Positions 1 through 11,519 are shown, counted from the first letter of the stretch. The stretch: DNA of 64,000 nucleotides from Inia geoffrensis (GCA_036417435.1 CM070904.1:126356695-126420694); one strand, 5' to 3'. Translations and numbers: made by a program. Notes: generated by a model not told the origin, from the sequence alone.

Positions 1-1375
1 AAAATGTGTTTGTTTTCATTTTATGATGCTAAGTTAGGAGACTGGTGATAAGGCCTAAGCCCTGTCTTCCTGTCCCCCCCACCTTCACAGGAGATAGAGC
101 TATTTGGGAACCTTGTCAGGTGAGGCGGAGTTGTATGCCCATCTCAAGTGGGCCCTGGGGTTTCTGGAAGGCCTGCTTGTCAGAACGTGTGCAGGGCGTT
201 GGGGGGAGATGCACCCCAGGAGAATGTCTGGAGCTGCTCTCTCCCTCCCCAGAAGCTGCTGGAAGCTCACAGAAGTGTGAGGGTGACTGCAGAGGTGAAC
301 TGAGGCTCTGCACAAGGAGCTCCCCAAGACACTCCCGGCCCCTTCATCCACCTCCTGAAGAGGCCATGGAAGGTTTGGGGTCCAACCCATGCTGCAGGGC
401 TTTGCCTGGGAGTGGAGAGTCCAGATGTTGGGTGGCCAGGCCCTCTTCCAAGGCCAAAGCACTTCTGCCCCTGTGGGGGAGGGGAATGAACAGCACTGTG
501 CTAACAGGAGCCTCCACCCCCTTGACCTGGGTCAATGCCTCCCCGGGAGGATGCGGCAGGAGGGATGCAGCCTGGGATCAGCCTGTTGCAGGTGTGATGT
601 ACGGTATTCAGGCAGGGAGCCCGTCGGGTGACGCAGTTGGGCTCCAGAGGGAGGAGACGGAAAGGAGAGAGGGTTGAAAGGCATGTAAGGATCCAGAAAG
701 AGTTGATGATTGTCAGGAAGAGGAGCACCTGTGTGCATTTGTGTGCATGTGTGTGCACAGATGCACACACAGAGGCCCAGAGTGAGGGGCTGTGGAGGGG
801 AGAGCAGCTGGGAAGAGACGGGGCGGTCGAGGCCGCAGGCTGCCGGGGAGGCTACGGGGTGCAGATCTCAGCAGCGGCAAAAGAGCGGCCTTGGCGGGAA
901 GAAAGATGGCTCTTCTCTCTCCAGACCTGGGAACTAGGTAGCAAACCCACGGGCAAGGGTGTGGAAGGACACCCCACCTGCCCGGAGCTACCCTGGGGTG
1001 GGACTGGGGGATGGGGGAGGTGAAGGAGTGTCACTCCCTCTGGATCACCTGAGTTGCTTTACAATAACGATGTGCTCCTACATTACTTGTGAAATTAAGA
1101 ATAAGCTTAAATGTATTAGACCCTCTGAGCAGCACAGACAGTAAGCGCCAATTGTTCAGAGAAGGGTCAGGCAGGCGTAGGACTCACCCAGGGGGTGAGC
1201 TGAGGGGTGGGACTTGACCAGGTGAAGGGGCACCTTGGGGGAGAGCTGACGAGTAAAGGGAAGGCGTGCCGGGTCCTGAAGGCGGCAAGACCCCCACGGC
1301 CTGAGAGGGGTCCCTGTTGGAGAAGAACTGGCCACCGAGCAGCTGTTTCAGAGTCCCTGCGAGGCTGGTTTACAA
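1..1375. other. Intergenic, no gene recognised
   Basis: Non-repeat sequence with a short TGTGTGCA/CACACA patch at 722-772. Open frames up to 210 codons show no family resemblance and lack splice context. Confidence 0.6.
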
Positions 1376-1387
1376 GCAGAGACACCA

Positions 1388-1491
1388 GGGAGTTCCCTGG
1401 CGGTCCAATGGTTAAGACTTGGCGCTTTCACTGCCAAGGACCCGGGTTCAATTCCTAGGTTGGGAAACTAAGATCCCACAAGCCACGGGGC
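1388..1491 (+). mobile_element. CHR-type SINE, short tRNA-like form
   Basis: Head AGTTCCCTGGCGGTCCAATG and B-box-like GGGTTCAATTCC are recognisable. Flanking duplications GCAGAGACACCA lie at 1376-1387 and 1492-1503. The adjoining (CA)n tract begins inside the right-hand duplication. Confidence 0.85.
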
Positions 1492-1500
1492 GCAGAGACA

Positions 1501-1570
1501 CCACACACACACACACACACACACGCACGCACGCACGCACGCACGCACACACGCACACATGCACACACAG
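1501..1570. repeat. (CA)n/(GCAC)n microsatellite
   Basis: Alternating CACACA and GCACGCAC units starting within the target duplication of the SINE at 1388-1491. Confidence 0.95.
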
Positions 1571-2879
1571 AAGAGGCCTGGCGAGGGCTCGGAATTCGTG
1601 TTTGTTTAGTTCCTCCAACGATTCTGATGGTGATGGTAATGGGTCCACCTCTGTAAGGATTCTGCTGGGGGTGAGCGCAGGGGTCCAGGTCTCACCCCCA
1701 ACCCCAGACCAGGGCAGCTCAGCATTTTTGTTTTGCATGGGGGGTAGCCAAAACCTGGGTCTACGGCTAAAAATAAAGTGTGAACACCGCTGGGCTAGAA
1801 TAAGAGAATGGAAGCTGTTGTGTCACTTTGAAGTAAACTGGATTGTACTGGGCACGAGCACATTTCTGAGCAGCCAGGCAACACTCGAGATACTGTGGGC
1901 CCTAGGGAAGGAGGGCCAGGATGTGGGGGGATGAGGGGAAAAGAAACGGCCAGGCCAAGAGGCCTTTTAGGAGAAGAATCAGAGGAAATGACGGACTGCT
2001 GGGGATGCACAAAGGGCGGTGACAAAGATGAGCCCTGGGCCTGTGCCTCAGAGCTCGTCTTTGTCAGGCAGAGCCGTCCGGAGGCAGCCATATTTTGGGG
2101 AACACTCCAAGTTAGGGGATGACAGGGAACTGGCAGTTCAAACCCTAGGCCAGGGTAAATCTGCTCTCACGGCCACCTTGAGGATGCAGCTGTGCCGATG
2201 GGGAGAAGGTAGCTGGAGAGTTCTGGCCGTATTAGGGAGCTCCAGGAGGACAGTGGGAGGCGCGAACTCAGGGAACTCACAGAGGAAAGTTCAGGTGATG
2301 GGGCAGCTTTTCCATGAAAGGGTTTCTCTGTGTTCCCTTTCCTTTCCAAGAGACCTTCACTGCGGGAAGGCCTGGGACAGTCCAGCACCACGGTGACAGC
2401 AGGGTGGGTGATACGAGAGGCAGAGGGTGTGAGACCCTAATGCAGCCTATTAAGCCCATCCCCTCCTGTAAAGGACTTCTCACCGCAGCAGAGGGCTCAG
2501 CATCACGGCTCCAGTTACTGGTAATCCAACTGCCAAGCTTCCTCCCAAGAGCCTGCCTCCTGCTCTTCTGGCAACTTCCCTCCACACAGCCTCCTTGCCC
2601 ATCTCACGGGCTCCATTCGACCCAAGGTCCCACACACCTCAGAGCAGGAACTGAAGAGGAAGACCCTTTCCACAGACGACAGGACCAGGGAGGGGCCAAG
2701 TTAGTCCTCAGGTTCACCCTGGCTCAGAATATTTATCAACTGAATTTTTCATTAAGATAGTGAAATACAGTATCATGTTCTGGCACACGTGTTCAGAATT
2801 TAAATAAATGTAACATAAAACAGGCCCAGGAGCATTGGGTATACAATCAAGAAAGTGAGGACAAAATTATAAATGCATT

Positions 2880-3710
2880 ATTTTCTTTTTGTTTTAACAA
2901 CAGTACTGCAACAAGCACTTTTGTACATGCATTTTGGACACCTTAAAGATTCCTTCCAGATAACTTCCAGAAGTAGAATTGACAGGTCAAAAGGTGCCGG
3001 TTAATTTTAAGGATTAATTTTCCCTCAACAAAGGCTCTTCCAATATTGGGCCCTCCTAGAAGTAATTAATAAGGAAGCCCCTACCCAACAGGGGGGGGCG
3101 TCCATTTGTTAGTCTGATACATAATAAGGAGAAATGTTATCTCGAAGGGTTTTATTTAGCCTTGCTTTGGGTATTAAGGAAGGTGAAATTTTTCTTCTCT
3201 TATTAACCATCTGTTTCTTTCTTTTGATGAATCTGCCTGCTCACATCTCCCACCTTTTCTTTGGTGCCCTATACTTTGTAAAAGCCTTTGGTATATTAAG
3301 GATATTTGCCTCTGTTGCCACATTTATCAGGAAAATATATTTTTCAAGTTTGTCTTTTGCCTTTTCAATTTGTTTTGTTTGTGGTTTTTTTTGTTGTTTT
3401 GTTTCGTTTTGTTTTGTTGCGGTACGCGGGCCTCTCACTGCTGTGGCCTCTCCCGTTGCGGAGCACAGGCTCCGGACGCGCAGGCTCAGCGGCCACGGCT
3501 CACGGGCCCAGCCGCTCCGCGGCACGTGGGATCCTCCCGGACCGGGGCACGAACCCGCGTCCCCTGCATCGGCAGGCGGACTCTCAGCCACTGCGCCACC
3601 AGGGAAGCCCTGTTTGCGGTTTTTGACATATAGAAAATTTTCATTAAAAACGTTGAATCTAATAGGGTTTTTTTTTTTTGCTTTAGTTCAGTCTTGGGTG
3701 CGGCACTGAG
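2880..3710 (+). mobile_element. Old L1 fragment, split by a SINE
   Basis: Phrases typical of old mammalian L1 3' regions are recognisable: a tract like 'AGTAGAATTG..GGTCAAA' at 2971-2992, then a tract like 'TTTTGATGAATCTGCCTGCTCACATC' type text near 3220-3248. The CHR SINE at 3390-3610 interrupts it. Diverged and without open reading frames; subfamily not assignable by eye. Confidence 0.5.
3390..3610 (-). mobile_element. CHR-type SINE, inserted in an old L1
   Basis: Reverse-oriented element ending GCGCCACCAGGGAAGCCC. Target duplications near TGTTTGTGGTTTTT (3376-3389) and TGTTTGCGGTTTTT (3611-3624) show insertion into the surrounding old L1 sequence. Confidence 0.88.
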
Positions 3711-5550
3711 GTATAAGCAGTAAGGACAGAAAGGAATTTTGAGGGAGGGGTGACACTGTCTGGGAGGAGAGGCTGAGTGTGGCTCACTAAAGGTAGCTGT
3801 TCCACGCCCACCCAGGACTTCCTGCCGGAGGTGAGGGAAGGGAGGGAGGGAAAAAGGGGGAAGGACAGAGGGAGGAAGGTTCTTGATGGCAGGGCAGGGC
3901 CTGGCCAGACCCAGTGTGTAGATCCGTCTCTAGGTTGGTCCCGCCTAGTGATGGGATTGGAGAGAAAGCCTGCCTGCCCAGGCCTCTCTCAAAAAACAAC
4001 ACAAAAACCAACACAGTGTCTGAAACGTCCCGGGAAGGGGACAGAATCTACACAAGGGGGTAGTTTTTGGACCCAACGGAGGGCACGGCTGTCCCCTAGA
4101 CAGGCAGTCTAAACACCACACTGGAAGTTCTGCCTAATCACAAATGAGGCCAGACTGTGAAAACCAGAAGAAGGTCAAATCCTCATTTCAATTCCTAATT
4201 AGTGACCGGTGCTGTCCAGAAGGAATCTTTTCCTGTTGTTCACTCTACACTTTCAAAGACTCCAAAGTTGTTACTGTTTTCCTGTTGACCTGGGTGGAAT
4301 TTTAAGAATCATTTAAAAGTTGGTAAACTTGCCTTTCTCCTACGTCCAAAAGCTGAAAAACATCTCCAGCACAGTTTGTGAATTTTAAATTTAAAACTGT
4401 CCTCTAAGTTTTCACACTGTGTGTTTTGTGTTTGCATAGTTGAATTTGAAAACTAAGGTCAGAGGCATTCTTTGCAACTTACTATAGGCACTTCAAAAGA
4501 ACAATCTCTAGCTAATGTTACAGAAATAGACCGTTTGGTCACTGGCTGATTAAACTGGAAAAGCCAAAGCTTTTCCCAGAGGAAACAAAAGGATGTGAGG
4601 CTTCTAGACTCTTTAGAAGAGTGTGTGTGTCACTGAGGTGTGACCAGAAGTTTTGGGGGGCTTGCCTCAGCACTGTCTAAATCTGGGTAAGCGTTTTGTG
4701 GGGTGAGTGAGCAAGCAGGATCTTCGGTCACACAGCTGTTTCTGACTTGAAGGCTTTCCCTGGGGGCATATTCATGTGGCAAGAGGGTGTGCACGGGGCA
4801 GCCGGCTTCATGCATTCTGCCTGTGCAGAAACAGTATGTGTGTGTCATCCTAGGGCTGGTGTGTTTCCCTGGGTCTGTTATTCCGTGTTGCCAGGCAACG
4901 CAGTGTGTCTGGCTGTGACCCCTTAGCACGCCGCTCTCTCTCCTGCTAAAGTCTTTGGGTACAACCTGCGCTTGAGCATCTGGGCTGTGACCATCCCCAC
5001 GTGAATCGGGTCTGTGACAGCTCCTGTCCTCTGGTCTCAGTGAATAAACGCCCAAAAGCGCAAGTGGTGCATGGCTGGGGTTCTCCCAAGCTGCCGACCC
5101 TAGAGGTTGGGACTAAAACTGGAAGTTTCCATTTGGCCATAAGTGTGCAGACCCCTCTGTTTGAGTGGTAGACTGTTTAAGACAGGACTCTGTTTAAGAC
5201 AGACTGTTTAGCAGGACTCTGCTTGTGGCTGAGAGTTTGCAGAGGGGACTGGCCACTCCAGACACTTCTCACCATCCTCCCAGGAAACTTTTGAATTGGA
5301 TATTTGGAACGAGCCCAAAGTCTCTCCGTACCATGGGCAGTGATCCCTCCAGGCAAAAATGAAATGTCTGGAAATGTAACCAGGCAGACTTGTGAGTGCC
5401 TGAAACTGGTTCTAAAGGAATTTTTCAGGAAAAAAAAGAAAAGACTTTAAAAATATTTTGCACAATGAAAGCAGCATATTTGGAATAGAGAACTTTCTGG
5501 GGTGATTCCTTTAGAGTTCTGTTCTATTTTGATCTTCATGAGATCTATTT
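3710..5550. other. Intergenic, mostly unique
   Basis: No repeat recognised except local duplications of GACTCTGTTTAAGACAG-type text at 5169-5220. The RFX palindrome lies at 4887. Confidence 0.5.
4887..4899. promoter_or_regulatory. RFX-type X-box palindrome
   Basis: GTTGCCAGGCAAC is a perfect inverted repeat of the RFX half site with a one-base spacer. It lies in unique intergenic sequence with no visible promoter nearby. Confidence 0.4.
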
Positions 5551-5554
5551 TCAT

Positions 5555-5645
5555 ACTGTAGAGGTGGAAAAATGCGTTCAGGAAAGGAGCTGATTCGCTC
5601 AGGCCACACAGGGAGTGGAGACAGCTGGAACTAGAATGGGGCTCC
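5555..5645 (-). mobile_element. MIR fragment
   Basis: GAGGTGGAAAAATG, then CTCAGGCCACACAGGGAG and AGCTGGAACTAGAATGGGG, matching the antisense MIR core. Confidence 0.55.
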
Positions 5646-5895
5646 TGAGGGTCCCGGAGGGTTTCCCCAGCGTGTTTGTTTCTGTTTACATCTGTGTGTC
5701 TCTGGGCGTGGCCCCCTCTGGGTGGTGCACAAGCAGCCTCTAGGTGTGTCCCATCTCGGAGCAGCTCTGCCAGCCTGGTGATGCTCCACTGCAGGGAAAT
5801 TCCAGGGGGCAGATCCTGCCTCAGCTGCAGTGAGACATTATTTCCTTGGGAGGAAACCAGCTCTCAGCAGCCAGAAAGGAAACAGTTTCCACTCC

Positions 5896-6161
5896 GGGAG
5901 GGAGCGGGGGAGGGAGGAGGGCAGGAGGGAGGAGGCAGGAGGGAGGAGGCAGGAGGGAGGAAGCAGGAGGGAGGAGGGAGGAGGCAGGAGGGAGGAGGCA
6001 GGAGGGAGGAGGGCAGGAGGGGGGAGGGAGGAGGGCAGGAGGGAGGAGGAGGGAGGGAAGAGGGCAGGAGGGAGGAGGCAGGAAGGAGGAGGGGGCGGAG
6101 GGCGGGAGGGGGGGAGGGAGGAGGGCGGGAGGGGGGGAGGGAGGAGGGAGGAGGGCAGGAG
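5896..6161 (+). repeat. Polypurine minisatellite, 14-bp unit
   Basis: About 265 bases of almost pure purine on the plus strand, built from GGCAGGAGGGAGGA and variants. Many GGG runs make G-quadruplex or triplex formation plausible. The long Gly/Arg/Glu frames here are repeat artefacts. Confidence 0.95.
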
Positions 6162-6654
6162 GCCAGCCTGGAAGGGATCCACCCCAGGGCCCACAGGCCC
6201 CTGGCTCCTGAAGCCCACAGACACAGTTTAAATTTAGACCTTCTATTCTGGTCCTTGCAGCCCAGGCCTCACCCTCTAGCTGTAGAACCAGCCAGTTTCC
6301 CTAAGCACAACTGCCCCTCTCAGGCAGTGTGTAGTAAGCTCCTCTCCTGGAGGAGTGTCCTAAGAATTGTTTTGTGGCGCTGTGGAATTGTGAGGCATAG
6401 AGGAATGGAAGAAAGATCAAAGGCAGATTAATCCACCACCCTCACTCACATTTTGGAACCTGGGAGCCCTGTGTCCACATCGTGGTCCCCGTTCACCCTC
6501 AGACGAGAAAAGGGCTGACCCGAGTGCAGCACTATGGGAACGTGCAGGAGGGACGTCAGCATAATGCCACCACGGTTCCTATGGTTGTTACCACTTCATC
6601 CGGTCTCTGCTGCGCAGATGTCCCCTCCCTGACCAGCCAAATCGGCGCACCTCT

Positions 6655-6815
6655 CCTTCTCTGCCCTTCACCTGCTTCCTTTTCTCCTAGTGTGCATTGT
6701 CATCTGATAATGGCCTGTGTTCCTCTGTCTAGCAGGTTCCTCTCCAGAATGGAAGACCCAGGAGAGCAGGGGCTTGGTTTTGCTCAGCGCTGTATCCCCA
6801 GCACCCAGAGAAGTT
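6655..6815 (+). mobile_element. L2 3' end fragment
   Basis: AGAATGGAAGACCCAGGAGA and CTGTATCCCCAGCACCCAG are typical of the L2 3' end. Confidence 0.5.
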
Positions 6816-6819
6816 AGCT

Positions 6820-7030
6820 GTAGTAACAGAGCACTTGCTATGTGCCAGGCACTGTATGAGGTGCTTTAAATGCATTATCTAATCTTATCCTCAGGACAAT
6901 CCTATGAGGGTTTTTACCCAAATAGGAGAAGGAAGCCCAGAGAAGTTGAGAATCTTGCCCAAGAACACAGTTTGACCTTGGCGGTCAGTGTTCCTGCACG
7001 TGCCCTTAACCGCTACACCGACTTGGCCAC
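6820..7030 (-). mobile_element. MIR element, nearly complete
   Basis: CTATGTGCCAGGCACTGTAT, ATGCATTATCTAATCTTATC and CTTAACCGCTACACCGA follow the antisense MIR consensus in order. Confidence 0.75.
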
Positions 7031-7390
7031 GGAACACGGCCTTGCACATCCTCTGCTGAGGAGACCACCGCTCTCACTCAGCTTTTGCTCGCTGAGCTCC
7101 CAGAGCCAGCCTCAGCGATGCTGAGTCAAACCCCTAGCTCTCACCAGCTCACCCCAGACAGCCTGGCCTTTGAGGGAGAGAAGAGGTGCATTCATGCAGA
7201 GGGATCCAGAATATCCCACTGTGAAGAGTTTTATTTTTTGGTTTTTGCTTTTTTTTACCCGTATCTAAAAGCAGTGCCTTCTCAAAGCACACAACTGTCA
7301 TAATTCCCCTCCCCAAAAGTTTTGCGACCAGGGAAGACTGACTCTTATCACTGGAGAGAAGTCTACACTGGGTTAAGAAATCACAGCAAT

Positions 7391-7675
7391 AGGGAGGGGG
7401 AAGGGTAAGCTGGGACGAAGTGAGAGAGTGGCATGGACATATATACACTACCAAGTGTAAAATAGATAGCTAGTGGGAAGCAGCCGCATAGCACAGGGAA
7501 ATCAGCTCCGTGCTTTGTGACCACCTAGAGGGGTGGGATAGGGAGGGTGGGAGGGAGACGCAAGAGGGAGGAGATATGGGAATGTATGTATATGTATAGC
7601 TGATTCACTTAGTTATAAAGCAGAAACTAACACACCATTGTAAAGAAATTATACTCCAATAAAGATGTTAAAAAA
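7391..7675 (+). mobile_element. L1 3' end, 5' truncated
   Basis: Cetartiodactyl-type L1 3' UTR with a GGGTGGGATAGGGAGGGTGG tract, ending CCAATAAAGATGTT plus A tail. Duplications AAATCACAGCAAT (7378-7390) and AAATCACAGAAAT (7676-7688) define a ~285-base insertion. No coding sequence remains. Confidence 0.88.
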
Positions 7676-7797
7676 AAATCACAGAAATAAATAGTCACAA
7701 AACTATCGAATCTCTCATCTATTCTCCCAAGGGATCTTTCCTAAAAGTCATTTATTTTCTCATAAATGCCTTTTTCCCTCTCCCCTTCCCCTCCTAA

Positions 7798-7965
7798 GAT
7801 GATATGTAAGCCCCCAATTCTAACCACCTCCTTGAGTCACGTTTTTCTGTGAACTCCCATGCACACATGTGAATTAGACATCTGTCTTTTCTCTTGCTAA
7901 TCTGTATTTTGCCAGTTTAATTTGCAGGTTCCCAAGTACTGAACCTAAGAAGGTAGAGAAAAAGG
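7798..7965 (+). mobile_element. LTR fragment related to the one at 15.0-15.5 kb
   Basis: Aligns by eye with 15369-15549: GATATGTAAGCCC against CTATATAATAAGCCC, CTAATCTGTATTTTGCCAGT against GTAATCTGTCTTTTGTTAGT, and the same end (GAACCTAAGAAGGTAGA). Only the R-U5-like part is retained. Confidence 0.5.
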
Positions 7966-8054
7966 TTTATCTCCCAGATAATGCTGAGATCTGCAGAGAG
8001 AAACACTGATGGTGCTGTCCTCCAGATGAGAGGGGGCCTGTTGACCCCTGGCTG

Positions 8055-8203
8055 CTTGTGTTTTCTGTTGTTGTTGTTTGTTTGTTTTACTTTTGGGCCG
8101 AGCCACAAGGCATGCAGGATCTTAGTTCCCCAAGCAGGGATGGAGCCCGTGCCCCTGCAGTGGAAGCGCGGAGTCTTAACCACCTGACCGCCAGGGAAGC
8201 CCC
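8055..8203 (-). mobile_element. CHR-type SINE, short form
   Basis: Reverse-oriented tRNA-like head (GACCGCCAGGGAAGCCC). Near-identical duplications GACCCCTGGCTG (8043-8054) and AACCCCTGGCTG (8204-8215) flank it. Confidence 0.85.
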
Positions 8204-8439
8204 AACCCCTGGCTGGTTGTTGATTGTCAGAATGGATTTGTGCTTTTTCTTTTGCCTGGTCCCTGTGCATCAGAGGACACTATAATCTCTGCAACTGAGT
8301 TTCTTTCACACAAAGGTAATATATACTGGAACCTGCTCCCTCAGCCTCATTAACATGCTTCTAGCTGAAAGAAAGGCCCCGCCAGGAAGGGCCACTGCCC
8401 CAGGCAAAGGGCCAGCTGGTCTCAGAGGGTAAATGGGCG

Positions 8440-8466
8440 CTTACTGTGGGGAATTCCCACAGTAAG
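8440..8466. repeat. 11-bp inverted repeat
   Basis: CTTACTGTGGG and its complement CCCACAGTAAG separated by GAATT. Confidence 0.9.
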
Positions 8467-8834
8467 TACTTTAGCTCTATGGGCCAGAGGGGAGCCCTTT
8501 CAGCAGGACTGATTCACACTAATCAAACTCACCAAGCACTGATGTAAAAACCAGAATGCTGTCTTCCTGTTTTTCAGATAAGTCTGGCCAACAAGATGCT
8601 CACATGGGCAGATCTGGACAGTCTCTCTCTCTCCCAGTATATGAATCTGAGAGGAAACTACACTGCGGCAAGAAGGTTGCTGGGTGGGCCTGGGATCTGG
8701 AAAGAAAGAAGCTGGTAAAGTTTGAGGCTGAGGGACAGGGAAGGAGAGAAACTTACCACATTCTATTTTCAGCTTTTGACTGTTGTCCCACCTGCTCCTG
8801 TATCAATTCAAGAAACAGTTTGGGCTTTTGTACA

Positions 8835-9155
8835 TTTATTTATTTATTTACTTATGGCTGCAGTTGGGTCTTCACTGCTGCACACGGGATTTCTCTAGTT
8901 GCATCAAGCGGGGGCTACTCTTCGTTGCGGCGCGCAGGCTTCTCATTGTGGTGGCTTCTGTTGTTGCGGAGCACGGCCTCTAGGCGAGCTGGCTCAGTAG
9001 CTGTGGCTCACAGGCTCTAGAGCACAGGCTTAGTAGTTGTGGCACCCAGGCTTAGTTGCTCCGCGGCATGTGGGACCTTCCCGGACCAGGGATCGAACCT
9101 GTGTCCCCTGCATTGGCAGGCGGATTCTTAACCACTGCGCCACCAGGGAAGCCCA
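8835..9155 (-). mobile_element. CHR-type SINE, full length
   Basis: Reverse-oriented element from a (TTTA)n tail through the body to GCGCCACCAGGGAAGCCC. Flanks share a weak AACARTTTG duplication. Confidence 0.9.
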
Positions 9156-9671
9156 ACAATTTGTTTTTAAATTTTCATTTGGCCTGCTATTAAACTGTGG
9201 AGGCTCCTGCCTCTAGCTCTCAGACCCAGTTCTGTGCTCTGCCGCTAACCTGACTCCCAGGTCCTCATCGTGGGTCAGGCAGCACTGCACATCCGTGCCC
9301 TGGAACCCGGGACCCTGGCAAGGGAGCAGGTGCGGGCAGCAGCACATGGGGTCCTCCTGAGCGAATTTGGGGCCCGCATCTTCATGGTCTTCCTCACCAT
9401 GCCCAGAAGGGACAGGAGAACCCCAAGCCCCTCACCAAAGCCACAAGTGTGCTGTGCAGGCCAACCCCAGCAGGTGGCGGTGTGTGGCCAGGCGGCCAAG
9501 GAAGGGTGCCAGCCACACACAGCGCACCGGATGCCCGGAGAGAGGCTGGCAGGGTGACTGTGAGGGTGGGCGGTGCCCTGGGCAGGCTGGGCACGCTTAG
9601 TCATCTCTGTGCCACAGGCCCCTCTGGAGTCTGGTGAGGCCTCTGGACCTCTCTCTCAGAGTGAGATTTTT

Positions 9672-10374
9672 TTTTTTAAGCCAGATCCTTTATTTTAACA
9701 AAAATTGTACATATATATGTACATTTCATAAAACATGACAATTTAAATTAAATGTATGTATGATTAACACCACCAAACATAATTACAGACCCTTGAGAGG
9801 TTAACATTTCTTTCAAAAAGAAAGCAAAGGGACTTCCCTGGTGGCGCAGTGGTAAAGAATCCAATGCAGGGGACACAGGTTCAATCCCTGGTCCGGGAAG
9901 ATCCCACATGCTGCGGAGCAACAAAGCCCATGCGCCACAACTACTGAGCCTGCGCTCTAGAGCCCACAAGCTATAGCTGCTGAGCCCACGTGCCACAGCT
10001 ACTGAAGTCTGCACACCTAGAGCCCGTGCTCAGCAACAAGAGAAGCCACCACAATGAGAAGCCCACGCACTGCAACGAAGAGTAGCCCCTGCTCACTGCA
10101 ACTGGAGAAAGCCCACTCACAGAAATGAAGACCCAACACAGCCAAAAATAAATAAATAAATTTATTTTTAAAAGACAGCAAACATTCTGAAGTATTAAAG
10201 TCTATCTTATTAGTGAGAACATTTACTAGATTTTTTTTTACCATCTTTATTGGAGTATAATTGCTTTACAGTGGTGTGTTAGTTTCTGCTGTATAACAAA
10301 ATGAATCAGCCATATATACATATATCCGCATATCCCCTCCCTCTTGCGCCTCCCTCCCACCCTCCCTATCCCAC
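9672..10374 (-). mobile_element. L1 insertion with apparent 3' transduction
   Basis: A 17-base target duplication (CTCAGAGTGAGATTTTT) lies at 9655-9671 and 10375-10391. Read on the minus strand: a 5'-truncated L1 3' end (10374 to 10238, with AATAAAGATGG), an A tail (around 10237-10229), a non-L1 segment (10228 to 9678), then a terminal A tail (9677-9667) preceded by AATAAA (complement of 9690-9695). A plus-oriented CHR SINE (9829-10169) lies inside the non-L1 segment. Two A tails and two polyadenylation signals within one pair of target duplications are the classical form of L1 3' transduction. Confidence 0.75.
9829..10169 (+). mobile_element. CHR-type SINE inside an L1 insertion
   Basis: Plus-oriented, from GGGACTTCCCTGGTGGCGCA to an AATAAATAAATAAATTTATT-type tail. 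Duplications AAAAGAAAGCAAA (9816-9828) and AAAAGACAGCAAA (10170-10182) show it entered separately from the L1 insertion that surrounds it. Confidence 0.88.
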
Positions 10375-11284
10375 CTCAGAGTGAGATTTTTAAATGCATA
10401 AAGTAAAACACCTAGGGTTACCAAGGAAGCAAAATATACTGAAATACAATGACCACGTGTGATTGGTAATTCTTTATTAATGTATTAAATCAGGACCAGA
10501 TCTGGTGGTGGGCCTGATAACGACTGTGATTTTTTAAGTCACGATGAAGGTAGACAATATTCAAATTATCTACACCAACTGCGCTGTGATATGAAAATAG
10601 CTGTGACTTCTACTGTGACAAGGTCCCAGGAACCGCCTATACTATTGTGGTGAGATGCTTACAGGCACAATAGAAGGAAATGCTAGATTTCAATTAAAGA
10701 TTATTGAACATAGACATGTAAATTTTTCCTGCCCAAGTTCACCAACTCCTAGAACTTTAACCACAGGCTAAGAATCTGAGTGAAGATTTGAAGGGGTACC
10801 AAATGGGGAAGAAAGGATGGATTTCTAGACCACCTCCCCAAACCAATGTTCATTTTTGCCATTCAAATCAAGTGTCAGAGACTGGAAGGCATAGGAGGGG
10901 TAGGGGAGATGAGGAGTCCTGGGGGCTGGTCTAGCTGCTGCCAGGACACTTTGCCCCAGCTGGAAACAGGTGTGGAATTTGCATGGATGGATGCTCTGCC
11001 TCAGCCTCCAGGCCCTCGGTGACAAAAGGAAATCAGGGCTCCCATTCCTCTGTCTCCCCTCCAACGCCACCCCAGTTCACTTCACTTCAGGGGAGACAAA
11101 AAGAGAGCCCAGAGCCTCTCTTCCTCCCCCTCAGAAGGTGGTTCACTTCCCCTCAATAATAGGCCAACAACAAGGAAGTGGGGGAAGTCCTTCCCCTCTG
11201 CTGTGCCTCCACCTGAGCAGGTGCTGAGAGTCTGAATCTATAAACAGGGAGGCCAGACATTTACATTTGTGGATCTGTGGGCTT

Positions 11285-11288
<4 letters not shown>

Positions 11289-11348
<60 letters not shown>

Positions 11349-11353
11349 TTTTT
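11289..11353. repeat. (AT)n followed by a T run
   Basis: About 42 bases of alternating AT then 23 T. Possibly the tail of an unrecognised antisense retroposon. Confidence 0.95.
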
Positions 11354-11519
11354 ACTTTGTTTATTTGATTTTCTTTTCCACTTTGTGTTTCAAAAATTTT
11401 AAACATACATATAAGTAGCTAAAATGGACTCCCATATTGTACAACTATCGTCCTTTTGCAATACTGGCTTTATTTGTCCTTTTCCAGCATAATAATTACC
11501 ACTCCCAAAAGTCCTGGCT

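Noticed and set aside
5676..6431. 251-codon frame rich in Gly, Arg and Glu
   Set aside because: It is the translation of the 14-bp polypurine minisatellite; all three frames stay open for the same reason.
9140..9155. CTCF sites in SINE heads reading GCCACCAGGGAAGCC
   Set aside because: They share only half of the CTCF core (CCACCAGGG) and lack the GGGGC part. Counting every SINE copy would inflate the motif list.
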